Below, in pieces: positions 18,861-27,896 of a DNA stretch of 64,000 nucleotides. Positions within the stretch are counted from its first letter, which is position 1; each line of letters opens with the position of its first letter. The notes under the pieces are model-generated. The model was not told where the DNA came from. It worked only from the letters and a program-made list of their open reading frames with translations, and made no database searches. A program made the translations under genes and the position numbers. The stretch covers positions 3,661,501-3,725,500 of the forward strand of contig NZ_JUHB01000001.1 of the NCBI RefSeq assembly GCF_000799565.1, written 5' to 3'. The DNA comes from Cellulophaga sp. Hel_I_12 (lineage in GTDB: Bacteria > Bacteroidota > Bacteroidia > Flavobacteriales > Flavobacteriaceae).

Positions 18861-19379
18861 CTATATATATAAATCTTGTTCGTTCTGTAGATTGAAGCCT
18901 TGTTTAAAAATGGCATAAAGGAAATAAGCAAAGACACCAAGGAAAAAGTGAATTACCCCAGCCCATTCCAATCCATCTTCTATGTTACCAGTGAAAATCA
19001 AGGCAAATAAAATGATGATTAAAGGCACAAAAATATTTGCTAAACAAAACCATTTTAGTTGTTTTACACCATACTCAGTAAACAGTTTGGGTTGTTTAAA
19101 AGCATTGAACACATTACTGACCAATAAAAAGAAAATACCATAAGCGCCAATCGGAATAAGAAATTCGAAAATTTTATAGTTCCAATTGTTCTCCCCAAGT
19201 AGAAATCGGGTCTCGGTAAAGGGATAACAGACCGCAAAGTTTTCTCCGTTGTCTCTGGTAATGTAGCTCCATCCGGTTACTAATGAAACAAGCGCATAAA
19301 TTGTGACCAAAATATACAAGATGGCTATTATTCTTGTGATATAAAACAAAATTGTAGAAATGATTTTGACATTCTTCAT
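18861..19379 (-). CDS. DUF2975 membrane protein
   Basis: 172 aa from the ATG at 19379 (MKNVKIISTILFYITRI); an upstream in-frame start at 19415 is possible. Four membrane segments are visible (starting near residues 8, 70, 110 and 140). DUF2975 proteins pair with a YozG-type regulator, as here, and may sense a membrane signal, but their role is not established. Followed after 2 bp by the HTH gene. Confidence 0.85.
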   Translation of the reverse strand: MKNVKIISTILFYITRIIAILYILVTIYALVSLVTGWSYITRDNGENFAVCYPFTETRFLLGENNWNYKIFEFLIPIGAYGIFFLLVSNVFNAFKQPKLFTEYGVKQLKWFCLANIFVPLIIILFALIFTGNIEDGLEWAGVIHFFLGVFAYFLYAIFKQGFNLQNEQDLYI

Positions 19380-19660
19380 CTGAATGAAATTTAATTTATT
19401 ACCGCAAATAAACAATTAATTATTGTAATACAATAATTAATTGTCAAAAAAATTATTTAGCAGAGGTATCAATTATTTTGAGGAAGTTATTTTGGGAGTG
19501 TCGCAGATAATGTTTTTAAATGAATTGTAACCCTTACCAGTTGGCATAAAAGTTTTTCGGAACGAACATTTCAGATAAAAACTAGTTTTGAGTAATCCGT
19601 AGGAATTTCAAATTAGGCACGTAACAGCAATTTTTCGCGTAAAAGGTTAGCAACCTTTTT

Positions 19661-20506
19661 TTATTCCCCTGTATTAAGATAGTCTGTCCATTTTCTAATT
19701 CCGACAGATGCGGATATTTCTGCATTATTTTGATGGTCGGCATTTTTGGTAAAGTCCGAATACCAAATCAATTGGTCGTTTTCTTTTTTACTTAAGGTTT
19801 TTGTCATTTCCTTAAATCCTTTTTTCATTTTTTCGTTTTCATCTTCTCCCATACTCAAATATAGAAAAGAACTTAAACTCTCGTTTTTAGCAAGAAAATC
19901 AGAAACCTTATTAACAATCAAATTATCATCTCGCCAAAAAGCTGGACTGAAGCAAAACCTACCTTTAAATAAATCGGGTTTGTAAAGTAAAGAGTACATT
20001 ACTAAAAGTCCGCCTCTTGAATTGCCTGCAAGTGAACGATTTTTAGAAACAGAATAATTTTGCTCGACATAAGGAAAAAGCTCTTTTTCCATAAAAGATA
20101 AAAATTGGTCTCCTCCTCCTAACGGACTGTCTTTTTCATCAATGTCCATCTTCATATAAGGAGGTGTATAATCCCGTTGCCTTCCTTTTCCGCTTGTGTT
20201 AGGAATACCGACTACAATTGTTTCTGGAACGTAACCAGCGGTTGATAAAATATCAAATTTATTGGCTAAATGTTTGTCCTGTGAACTACCGTCAAGGACG
20301 TACATAACTGGATACTTTTTTTTCTTGTCGTAGTTAATTGGAAGATGAATTATTACTTCTCTCTCTTCGTTCAATATTTTTGAATTTATTGTAGTTTGAA
20401 CGACAGATTCAGGATATGTTGGATTGCCCGTTAAATAAGAAAATAGAACAATAGAGATTGCCGAAGTAGCCAAAATTGTAATGCCAAATATCAATATTTT
20501 TTTCAT
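19661..20506 (-). CDS. Esterase-like alpha/beta hydrolase (IroE/Fes type), exported
   Basis: 281 aa from the ATG at 20506; an upstream TTG would add 8 residues. The N-terminus is a signal anchor (MKKILIFGITILATSAISIV). The fold is that of the putative esterase family: YPVMYVLDGSSQDKHLA, nucleophile elbow LAGNSRGGLLVMYSLL, and catalytic His in ADHQNN near the C-terminus. Substrates in the family include siderophore esters and feruloyl esters; none can be chosen here. A degraded fragment of a second copy lies at 25.7-25.8 kb. Confidence 0.85.
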   Translation of the reverse strand: MKKILIFGITILATSAISIVLFSYLTGNPTYPESVVQTTINSKILNEEREVIIHLPINYDKKKKYPVMYVLDGSSQDKHLANKFDILSTAGYVPETIVVGIPNTSGKGRQRDYTPPYMKMDIDEKDSPLGGGDQFLSFMEKELFPYVEQNYSVSKNRSLAGNSRGGLLVMYSLLYKPDLFKGRFCFSPAFWRDDNLIVNKVSDFLAKNESLSSFLYLSMGEDENEKMKKGFKEMTKTLSKKENDQLIWYSDFTKNADHQNNAEISASVGIRKWTDYLNTGE

Positions 20507-20586
20507 TGTTGAGGATTTAGTTTTGGGCAAAATTACCTGTTATAAACCCTTTTGGTTACGACATTACTGCGTCATTGTTGGGACAT

Positions 20587-21168
20587 TTAAAATAGATTAG
20601 GGAAAAAAGAATAGATTTCGGTGTTTTCTGTTTTTAACTTAATGGAGTTTTTAACGATGAAAAATACATTTATCAAGAGAAGTAAAATGTAGACGACACT
20701 CACCATCGGAACGCGACCCGATATAAATTCTCCGGTTATTTTATAATTTAGAAAATGGGTTGTGAGTAAAATCAACAAAGAAAATAGAAACCATAAAATT
20801 TGAAAACTGATAACTTTTCTACCCTTTTCATTGACCAACGGATTTTGCCTGTTTAATCTCCATAAGAAGACTGGAGCAATTATATTTAAGAGAGGTATTA
20901 AAACACCTAATAATGCCGAAGTATTTATCAAGTTAATTTTTGCTATAGCCTTATCCTTTGCTAATTCGGAATTGAAACTTTCTTCCAACTGCTCTATTTT
21001 CATATTCAAAGCCTCTGCAATTACTTTTAATGTATAAGGTCTTGGTTTAGATTTATTATTTTCAATTCTTTGTATAGTTCGTAATGAAATGCCACAATTT
21101 TCGGCAAGTAATTCTTGTGATAAGCCCTTGTTTTTTCTCTGTAAGCTTATTTTTTCTCCAAGGTTCAT
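20587..21168 (-). CDS. XRE-family HTH protein with membrane C-terminus
   Basis: 193 aa. Residues 1-60 are a Cro/C1-type HTH (LSQELLAENCGISLRTIQR; PRPYTLKVIAEALNM). Residues about 80-185 hold three or four membrane segments resembling DUF4870-type proteins (LLGVLIPLLNIIAPVFLW; VISFQILWFLFSLLILL). A membrane-tethered regulator is likely. The gene stands alone between decayed cassette-type sequences. Confidence 0.82.
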   Translation of the reverse strand: MNLGEKISLQRKNKGLSQELLAENCGISLRTIQRIENNKSKPRPYTLKVIAEALNMKIEQLEESFNSELAKDKAIAKINLINTSALLGVLIPLLNIIAPVFLWRLNRQNPLVNEKGRKVISFQILWFLFSLLILLTTHFLNYKITGEFISGRVPMVSVVYILLLLINVFFIVKNSIKLKTENTEIYSFFPNLF

Positions 21169-21342
21169 TTCTTTTTATTTGTTAAAATAGTAAACAATAA
21201 AACATAAAGCAAATTACCTACAACTGTTTTGTATATGGCTCTTAGTGTATAAATTAAAAAATTTTGCGGATTAGCAAATATGACTTAACTTTGATTATAT
21301 AAATATCTGTCTATGAACTATATATGTTTTTTAGCTATAGTT

Positions 21343-22940
21343 CTATTTTTTACTTTTTACGATTGAATATTTAGGTTTTGATTTAATAGTCATATCTAAA
21401 ATAATATCATAATCACCATCTTCAACTATTTGTATGTTATATCCATCATAAATAATACTTCCATCTATATTTATACCTAAACTATTACTCCAATCATTAT
21501 TTAATCTAAATCTTAATTCACCAGCATTTAACTTATAATTTTTTAAATAATATAAATTAGCCTTATTTTCTTGTAATGCAATATCTTCCCCATACAGCCA
21601 CTTGAAGTTGCTGTTCCAATAATACCCCAAGGGAAAGTATCGGATACTTTATTTGCATTTTTTATTCCTTGATAGGTATCATCAATACTAACTGATTCTA
21701 TTTCTTCTGTTGGTGTTGTTTTGAAATAAACTTTAAATTGTTCTCCAAAATTAAAAGTATTTTTTGAAGTAGGAGTTAAGGGAATTCTTGGCATATTACC
21801 GCCACTAAAAACAAGCATCCCGTTAATATTTTTTAAATAAAAATTGCCATCTTTAGAAGAATATACCCCTTCTATTTTTTGTAAATGATTTTTGCTTATT
21901 TTGGGAATTTTATTTATTTCATATGCATTATCAGTCATAATGCCTGTGATTTTTTCAGCTATATTCATAGGAACCATTTCCGAATTTACAAGTATGATTA
22001 TAGTAATATCATCTTCTAATATTTTGAAAAATTGACAACGGTATCCAGGACCAACACCACTATGTCCGATTGTATTTTTATTAAGAATTTTTTGAATATC
22101 ATAACCAAATCCATAATGATCATTAAGAAAAGGAGTTTGTGCTTTGTCAACTGTTTTTTTGTTTAATATTTCTCCTTTTTTTATTGCTGCGCTGAATTTG
22201 TATAGATCTTCTACTGTTGAATACATCGCTCCTGCTGCAAAAGGATGATCTGTTTTAAATTGTAACGCTTCGTTTGAATTTTTCCCAGACATAAATTCAT
22301 ATCCTAATGCTTTATTTTCATTTTTCAAATCATTGAAATGAAAACCGCTATTATTCATTTGTAGAGGATTTAATACAATATCTTCTATGACCTTGTCATA
22401 TTCTATTCCTGTTATTTTTTTAATTATATAGCCTAACAAATAGTAATTGACATTTGAATACCCCCAACTTTTACCTGGAGAAAAATTTAAGGGTTTTTCA
22501 GAAATGTCCTTTAATAAGGCTTCTTCATTGATTGTGATTTCAGCTAAATCACCATCGGGTATTCCAGAAGTATGAGATAACATATTGGCTATAGTAATAC
22601 TGTCTCCTTTTGGATAATCAGGATAATATTTTGAAAGTTTATCATTTAGAGATAACCTCCCTTGTTCTTCTAATTTTAAAATAACTGTTGCTGTAAAAAT
22701 TTTTGTAGTTGAATATATTCTATAGATACTGCTATTCGTGTTTTTTTCTTTTGTTTTGGTGTTTCTATAACCATAACTTTTTTCAAAAATGATGTTCCCC
22801 TTTTCAGCAACCAATACTGAACCACTAAATTGATTTGCTTTTTCGTAAGTCAATAATAACGTATCTATTTTTTTACTTTTTTGTGAATAGATAGTATTGT
22901 TTGTAAATACTAAAAAGAGAATGATGATAATTTTTTTCAT
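21343..22940 (-). pseudogene. Serine hydrolase (beta-lactamase fold) with C-terminal SusE/F-like domain, frameshifted
   Basis: Signal peptide (MKKIIIILFLVFTNNTIYS), then a class C/PBP-like serine hydrolase with STTK (SxxK), YSN and HSG motifs. After about residue 440 the frame breaks near 21595: PWGIIGTATSSG continues in frame -1 as YGEDIALQENK and LNAGELRFRLNNDW, a SusE/SusF-type carbohydrate-binding repeat. One missing G in GGCTGTATGGGG (expected GGCTGGTATGGG) explains it. Either a real one-base deletion or a sequence error. The hydrolase domain itself is complete. It lies in a probable decayed cassette (remnant termini near 21320 and 22987). Confidence 0.8.
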
Positions 22941-22984
22941 ATAAGTTTTTTGTTTTTCAATTTATATTTGAGTTTGGGAAAATT

Positions 22985-23105
22985 ACAGCTAACGTTTTGC
23001 GTGTATAAGAAGTAGCGGAAAAAAAGCACTTCACTTTCAGTTTGGTACTGACTTTTATTAAAAGTACAGACCTTCAATTTAGCACTGAAACCGCTATTTC
23101 TTATA
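22985..23105 (-). repeat. Decayed cassette recombination site between two serine hydrolases
   Basis: TACAGCTAACGTTTTGCGTGTATAAGAAGTAGCGG at its left (in two parts: TACAGCTAACG then TTTTGCGTGTATAAG) and CCGCTATTTCTTATAC at its right, forming the outer inverted repeat of a cassette site. The right core is degraded (TTTTTTAGCGGTAG for an expected TTGTTAGCGGTAG). Confidence 0.65.
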
Positions 23106-23134
23106 CTTTTTTAGCGGTAGTGCTTCAATTGTCG

Positions 23135-24601
23135 TTATTTTCTCAATTCTAAAAGCATATCTTTTGCATTACCATTATTTGGATTTAATTCTAAACTTTT
23201 CTCATAGTGTTTAATAGCCAAAGTCTTGTCGCCTTTGTTCATATACGATTCTCCTAAACTATCAAAAGCATTTGCAGATTTTGGAAAGGCAAAAGTATTC
23301 ATTATGAAAAGGTTTATTGCTTTTTCGTAATTTTTTTGCGACAAAAAATCGTAACCTTTTGCGTTTAAAATGTATTCTAAAATATTTGTGTTAGCAGGTC
23401 TTTTTTTATAACTTTCTTTACCAGCTTCAATTCCTTTACTCAAAATTATTTCAATTATATTTTGAGAATATTTTTGATTGGCTTCATTGTCAGCAATAGG
23501 TATGATTGGGTTATAATTATTTTCAAAAATCATTTTAGACAACTCAAAATTTAATTTATCAAAGTTTGTTTGATGTGATTTATTAGAAAGCATAATCAAA
23601 GTAACATCCTCATCTATATATATCATAAAGTCTGCAAAAAAAATATTGTTTGACCCGTTGTGCCAATATCTTTTTGTATTTCTATTTGTTGGTGCAACGT
23701 CCCAACCATATCCGTATATTGGTTCGTTATAATTTTCTTCTGTCCTTATTTTTGGGTGGTATAATTTATTTTTTGCATCTTTCGATAATATATTTTCGCC
23801 CTTTAAGGCTTTATGCCATTTATACATATCTTCTGTTGTTGAAAGTACTCCACCATTAGCCGTAAGATGCCAATATGGTGCTGTTTTATCCCATTCTTTA
23901 TCTGTTGGTTTGCCCCATATTTTATCGTATTTATAATATCCGATAGCTATTTTGGATTTGTCAAACATTGGTCTTGAATATCCTGTCATTTCCATTTGCG
24001 CAGGTTTCCAAAGGTTGTCATATAAATAGGTTTCATAAGTTTTGCCTGATGTTTTTTCTATAATCATTCCCAATAAACTATATCCAATATTTGAATAGGA
24101 AAACTCTTTTCCAACTTCAAATAACAATTTGGAATTCATGACCTTATCAAGAAATTCTGCTTGACTTATTTTGTCATAATCTTTACCTACGTTACTTTGT
24201 AGTCCTGATTGATGACGAAGCAAATCGTGAATTGTTATGTTACTTTTATCAATTGGAACATTTACGAAATACTTAGTGATTTTATCGTCAGTAGAAAGTT
24301 TTCCCTGCATTTCCAATTTTAGTATTGCGGTAGCAGTAAACTGTTTTGTAATTGAACCAATGCACAAAACAGTTGAAGGTTTGTTTTTTATCAGATTAGC
24401 CTTATCGCTGAAACCGTAACCTTTTGAGATTGCTACTTTTCCGTTTATTTCAACGAGTACAATTCCCGAAAACCCAACTTTTTCAAGTTCGGTTAGATAG
24501 GTATTAATTTGTTTCGTTTTTTTTGTGCTATTTTTTACTTGTCCAAATGATATTGTATAACATAGCATTATCATTACTGTTAAAATTATTTTCTTTTTCA
24601 T
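23135..24601 (-). CDS. Serine hydrolase (beta-lactamase fold) with C-terminal TPR
   Basis: 488 aa, with a signal peptide (MKKKIILTVMIMLCYTISFG). The class C beta-lactamase/PBP-like domain spans about 30-355 with SITK nucleophile motif, YSN and the HNG triad near residue 315. A linker leads to tetratricopeptide repeats at about 400-485 (SANAFDSLGESYMNKGDKT; ALNPNNG-like ends). Proteins of this design occur widely in Bacteroidota; substrate unknown. It shares a probable ancestral cassette with the two genes upstream (24629-25305), since the remnant termini at about 23092 and 25450-25457 match over eight bases. Confidence 0.88.
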   Translation of the reverse strand: MKKKIILTVMIMLCYTISFGQVKNSTKKTKQINTYLTELEKVGFSGIVLVEINGKVAISKGYGFSDKANLIKNKPSTVLCIGSITKQFTATAILKLEMQGKLSTDDKITKYFVNVPIDKSNITIHDLLRHQSGLQSNVGKDYDKISQAEFLDKVMNSKLLFEVGKEFSYSNIGYSLLGMIIEKTSGKTYETYLYDNLWKPAQMEMTGYSRPMFDKSKIAIGYYKYDKIWGKPTDKEWDKTAPYWHLTANGGVLSTTEDMYKWHKALKGENILSKDAKNKLYHPKIRTEENYNEPIYGYGWDVAPTNRNTKRYWHNGSNNIFFADFMIYIDEDVTLIMLSNKSHQTNFDKLNFELSKMIFENNYNPIIPIADNEANQKYSQNIIEIILSKGIEAGKESYKKRPANTNILEYILNAKGYDFLSQKNYEKAINLFIMNTFAFPKSANAFDSLGESYMNKGDKTLAIKHYEKSLELNPNNGNAKDMLLELRK

Positions 24602-24628
24602 TTTTTATTTGTTTTATTGGTATAAGTA

Positions 24629-24820
24629 TTAATCTAAACTAAAAAGGTCATCAACTTTACAATCCAAAATTTTAGCAAGTTGTAAGCCTAACTCTAATGA
24701 TGGAAAATACTTGTTGTTTTCTATAGCATTTATTGTTTGCCTTGATACTTTCAATTTTTTTGAAAGGTCATCTTGAGTGTAGTTAAATTTAACTCGATAG
24801 ATTTTCAATTTATTATTCAT
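24629..24820 (-). CDS. Small XRE-family HTH regulator
   Basis: 63 aa, one HTH (YTQDDLSKKLKVSRQTINAI) with the usual C-terminal ILDCKVDDLFSLD. Such 60-70 aa regulators are paired with membrane proteins; here the membrane protein gene lies 2 bp upstream. Confidence 0.9.
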   Translation of the reverse strand: MNNKLKIYRVKFNYTQDDLSKKLKVSRQTINAIENNKYFPSLELGLQLAKILDCKVDDLFSLD

Positions 24821-24822
24821 TT

Positions 24823-25305
24823 TTAACTTTTATAGTGTTGGTATAATTTGAATTTAAATATCAAATTAAAAAATAGAATAATCATAAATAAGTTAAAGAT
24901 TAAAACATAATAAAATGTAAGTTCATATACTAAAATATTTGCAAGAATAAGAATGCTATAGTTAAGATAAAGTGATAACGTTAAACTATCAGATCTAAGT
25001 TTTGCTATCAATTCATCTTCGACAATTTCTTTACAAAAAGAGTTGACTAAACCAGATACAATAATTAAGGTTGTTAGTATTTCATCAAGTAAGCCATTTT
25101 TAATCCATTGAAATCCGCTTGAACCAATTATATTTTCTGTATTTTCGGTTATAATAGTTTTTTCAAAGGAAAATAGAGAGTAAACTTTTGTAACAAGTAA
25201 TTCATCAAATTTGTCTGTGAAAAGCAAATAGAGGGAAATTGGAATAGAAAGGTAGAATACCCAACCTGAAATCTGTTTAAATTTATGATTGAAAAGTAAA
25301 TTCAT
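24823..25305 (-). CDS. Membrane protein of unknown function, HTH partner
   Basis: 160 aa with four hydrophobic segments (near residues 13, 75, 108 and 133) and no recognised motif. Order and spacing (2 bp before the HTH gene) match regulator/membrane pairs. The amphipathic region between TM1 and TM2 may be extracytoplasmic. Function not recognised. Confidence 0.75.
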   Translation of the reverse strand: MNLLFNHKFKQISGWVFYLSIPISLYLLFTDKFDELLVTKVYSLFSFEKTIITENTENIIGSSGFQWIKNGLLDEILTTLIIVSGLVNSFCKEIVEDELIAKLRSDSLTLSLYLNYSILILANILVYELTFYYVLIFNLFMIILFFNLIFKFKLYQHYKS

Positions 25306-25537
25306 ATTGATAAATTTTTTTTCAAATGTATAATATTTTTTACTAAATGTATAATATTTTTTACATTCCTATTTTTTATCAACTTTTTGAGTATATTCGT
25401 AAGCTATTATTATAATTGGGTTAGATTCTTGAATTCTCCGAGTCTGTGAGGGCATTGCCGCTAACTATTGTATAAAAGCAATGCGTTTATACCCAATATG
25501 ACTTTTATTATATCTGTAAAAAATATACTTTTTTAAT

Positions 25538-25566
25538 CAAAAAAAGGAGGTGAAAAACACCTCTTA
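25538..25566 (-). terminator. Intrinsic terminator downstream of the beta-lactamase gene
   Basis: Minus-strand hairpin GAGGTG / CACCTC with an AAAAA-type loop followed by a T run. It is part of an approximately 90-bp sequence repeated upstream of the beta-lactamase gene (26790-26912). Confidence 0.8.
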
Positions 25567-25695
25567 AATTCGTTTTCTTTTTTCGCACGTTATGTTTTTC
25601 AAGTCAGACTTGATTCCAACGTTTTTCATTCCATAAATATCTCTTGATTTTGGCCCAAGTGAATAATTTTTAGAACTTGATTAATTTTGCTTAAT

Positions 25696-25825
25696 AAAAG
25701 GAAAAACTCTTTCTTTTTAAAACATAAAAACTGGTCTCCAGCTACTAAAGGACTGTCTTTTTTCTATACCATCTTCATATAAGGTAGTGTTGGAGGCGTA
25801 CCTTAGGCATTACCGATTACGGACG
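25696..25825 (-). pseudogene. Fragment of a second esterase gene
   Basis: About 130 bp aligning with 20075-20205 inside the intact esterase gene: GGAAAAACTCTTT, AACATAAAAACTGGTCTCC, AGGACTGTCTTTTTT and CATCTTCATATAAGG all have counterparts in order. Stops and indels make it non-functional. It covers the YPYVEQNYS-type region around the middle of the protein. Confidence 0.75.
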
Positions 25826-25849
25826 TCTACTCGATTAGTGGCATCTTTT

Positions 25850-26764
25850 CTATTTAGTCGATTTGGTATAAAAATCATAAGTTGCTTTTGCGATGTCAGC
25901 TATAATTTTTTCATTCGTGTCAAAACTTTCTTTGGATTCAGTAACGAAAACACTTATGATGAAATACTCTCCGTTTGGTAAAAATACAATTCCGATATTG
26001 TTTACAGCGCCTGTAATTCCTGATTCTTTATTTGTACCAGACCAGCCTGTCTTGTGAGCAACAATTACTCCTTCAGGTAATTGTCCTTTTATTCTGTTAT
26101 TTCCAGTTGTTGTTTCTTTATTTGTTTTCCAAAAAAAGTCGTGACTAGTTTTTGAAAGTAAGTTGTTTTTATTCTCATAAAATATTTTCAGCGTCTCACT
26201 GGCCGCTTTTGGTGTTGTCCAGTTCTCAAACATATTTCCCCATTTTGCCTGCATATCTTGTTCGTTGAAAGTAATTTGTATGTCTTTAATACTATTTTTT
26301 TTAATGTATTCTTCAACTGTTTTGGGTGTTCCAATAAGTCGTATTAAAACATCACAAGCTGTATTATCACTATGAGAAACGGTATATTGAATTAATCTTT
26401 CAATAGTAAAACTCCCACCGTTCGGATTTTCGTCTCTCAATGGACTCCAAAAATCTTCGGGTAAAAGTTCATTTTTATTTATCTCTATTTTCTGGTCTAA
26501 CGAAAGTTTTCCTTTATCAACCTCCGACAATACTGCAAGTGCAATATGAAATTTAAAAACACTTTGCATTGGAAATCGTCTATCTCCGTGTAAAGAAATG
26601 GTGTCTTTAACCTTATTCCCCATAATCGAAACTCCAACTACTGCGTTTTTGTCGGATACAATTTGCTCAATTTTACTTCGTAGCAAGTTGGTTTTGTTAT
26701 TTGAACTTTGGCAACTCGGTATGAGTAATAAAAGTAAAACTGTCAATTGAAATAGTTTTGTCAT
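25850..26764 (-). CDS. Class A beta-lactamase (probable subclass A2)
   Basis: 304 aa. The N-terminus is a lipoprotein-like signal (LLLLLIPSCQSS). Active-site motifs are SVFK (SxxK) near residue 69, SDN (VSHSDNTACDVLIRLIG) near 132, Glu in the omega-loop region (FNEQDMQAKW vicinity) and KTG (VAHKTGWSGTNKESG) near 237. The spacing and the ISVFVTES C-terminal strand fit the Bacteroidota A2 group (CfxA/CepA/PER relatives). It should hydrolyse beta-lactams, with spectrum unknown. It is flanked by about 90-bp direct repeats and by degenerate cassette termini, so it probably arrived as mobile cargo. Confidence 0.93.
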   Translation of the reverse strand: MTKLFQLTVLLLLLIPSCQSSNNKTNLLRSKIEQIVSDKNAVVGVSIMGNKVKDTISLHGDRRFPMQSVFKFHIALAVLSEVDKGKLSLDQKIEINKNELLPEDFWSPLRDENPNGGSFTIERLIQYTVSHSDNTACDVLIRLIGTPKTVEEYIKKNSIKDIQITFNEQDMQAKWGNMFENWTTPKAASETLKIFYENKNNLLSKTSHDFFWKTNKETTTGNNRIKGQLPEGVIVAHKTGWSGTNKESGITGAVNNIGIVFLPNGEYFIISVFVTESKESFDTNEKIIADIAKATYDFYTKSTK

Positions 26765-27141
26765 ATTTTTGGGTTATGTTGTCTTTTTAAAATTGCCACG
26801 AACGATTGTATAAACACAATATTTTTATTTTAATTATAACTTCACATTTGTTATATCTGTAACAAATATAATTTTTTATTCACAAAAAAAAGAGGTGAAA
26901 AACACCTCTTAAGTTCTAGTCTCCTAAACCATCTTTCGACTTCCTTCAGCCGCAGTATCAACTTGTCATGATCCCCTATAATAATTCGTTGAAGACACTA
27001 AATTTTCATCAGAAATTGAATTTTTTGCTGCAAAAAGACAAAATATATATCGAACAGTAAAATAGGAACCAAATTGGTTTTAAAACGGAAAGGAAAGATT
27101 AATATGGCTTGTTGTTTCGTAGTTTTTCCACGTGTTCAATT
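26765..27141 (-). other. Spacer upstream of the beta-lactamase gene
   Basis: Holds a cassette-leader remnant (TGCCACGAAC then GATTGTATAAAC, 26794-26812), the second copy of an approximately 90-bp repeat, and a minus-strand terminator at 26884-26912. The remainder to 27141 is AT-rich with no gene seen. Confidence 0.6.
26884..26912 (-). terminator. Intrinsic terminator, second copy
   Basis: Hairpin GAGGTG / CACCTC with a T run on the minus strand, the same as at 25538-25566. It would end transcripts from the YceI/dioxygenase operon to its right. Confidence 0.8.
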
Positions 27142-27266
27142 TTAAATGCTTTGTCCAAAAGTTAGCAAATTAGTATCAGGGTCAAATAAAGAAAATTCCT
27201 TTTTTCCCCAAGATTGGGTATTCAATGCTAAGTTTAGATGAATTTTTTTTTGTGGGTAAGCAAATA
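27142..27266 (-). pseudogene. 3' fragment of a VOC (glyoxalase-like) gene
   Basis: A reading frame ending at TAA (27142-27144) gives SWGKKEFSLFDPDTNLLTF then GQSI, the typical C-terminus of glyoxalase/bleomycin-resistance-like proteins. The upstream part of the gene is missing: the similarity stops at the 3' end of the YceI gene. Too short to act alone. Confidence 0.75.
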
Positions 27267-27896
27267 TTATTCTGTTCTAATTTTTATTGCCAATTCCACG
27301 TCTTTGTCCACTAGGGTTTTGTCAGCCCAACTTCCCTCATAGGCAATGTTCCAATCAAGTCGGTTAAAGGTAAATATGGTTTTAAAATTGTCACCTTTCT
27401 GATGTGCAAAAAAATCTATGTTCTTTGTAACCTCTCGAATGGTTAAGTTTCCTGAAATTTTAAGACTGTCGTTTTTTGTTTGGTGCACACTGGTCAATTC
27501 CAATGTTGATAAAGGATAATGTTTAACATTAAAAAAATCATCGCTTTTCAGATGATTAAGAAGATTTCTTCTTGCAATATTTTCGTGCAATGGAACATCA
27601 GTTGCGTCCATTGTTTCCATATCAACAGTAAATTTTCCGCCAACTATTTCGCCATTTCGGATAAGGAAAAAGCCATCTTTAAATGATATGATTCCCGTAC
27701 GCCTTTTTATTCCACGCATTTCTGTTGCTACCCAATTGATTTTTGATTTTTCAAGATTGAGTACAAGCGTGTCGGCTTCAATTAAAAGGTTATGTTCAAC
27801 CGCTGGTTTTACCGTTACTTTTGGGGCGTCCGATTTATGTTTGTCGATACAAGAGAGCACCATCAAAGGAAGAAGAAAATAACGCAACCTATTCAT
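27267..27896 (-). CDS. YceI-family lipoprotein
   Basis: 209 aa with a lipobox (LPLMVLSC). The rest is a YceI beta-barrel domain: LEKSKINWVATEMRG, GGKFTVDMETMDATDV, HLKSDDFFNVKHYP, SGNLTIREVTKNIDF. Family members bind polyisoprenoid or other amphiphiles; the ligand is unknown. The start overlaps the end of the dioxygenase-like gene by 8 bp, so the two are translated together. Confidence 0.9.
   Translation of the reverse strand: MNRLRYFLLPLMVLSCIDKHKSDAPKVTVKPAVEHNLLIEADTLVLNLEKSKINWVATEMRGIKRRTGIISFKDGFFLIRNGEIVGGKFTVDMETMDATDVPLHENIARRNLLNHLKSDDFFNVKHYPLSTLELTSVHQTKNDSLKISGNLTIREVTKNIDFFAHQKGDNFKTIFTFNRLDWNIAYEGSWADKTLVDKDVELAIKIRTE

Larger units (their letters stand above)
25306..25849 (-). 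other. Spacer with relics of cassette sites and gene fragments
   Basis: No intact gene. From right to left on the minus strand it holds a degenerate tail terminus of the beta-lactamase cassette (ATTAGTGGCA, 25834-25843), a fragment of an esterase gene (25696-25825), a short block at 25603-25640 that matches the 3' end of the peptidase gene at 14464-14500, an intrinsic terminator (25538-25566), and a leader terminus with TTGCCGCTAAC at 25447-25457. Confidence 0.7.

Noticed and set aside
19500..19660. Another intact cassette site downstream of the DUF2975 gene
   Set aside because: Fragments such as GTAACAGCAATTTTTCGCG and GGTTAGCAACC look similar, but no matching terminus was found, so it is at best a relic.
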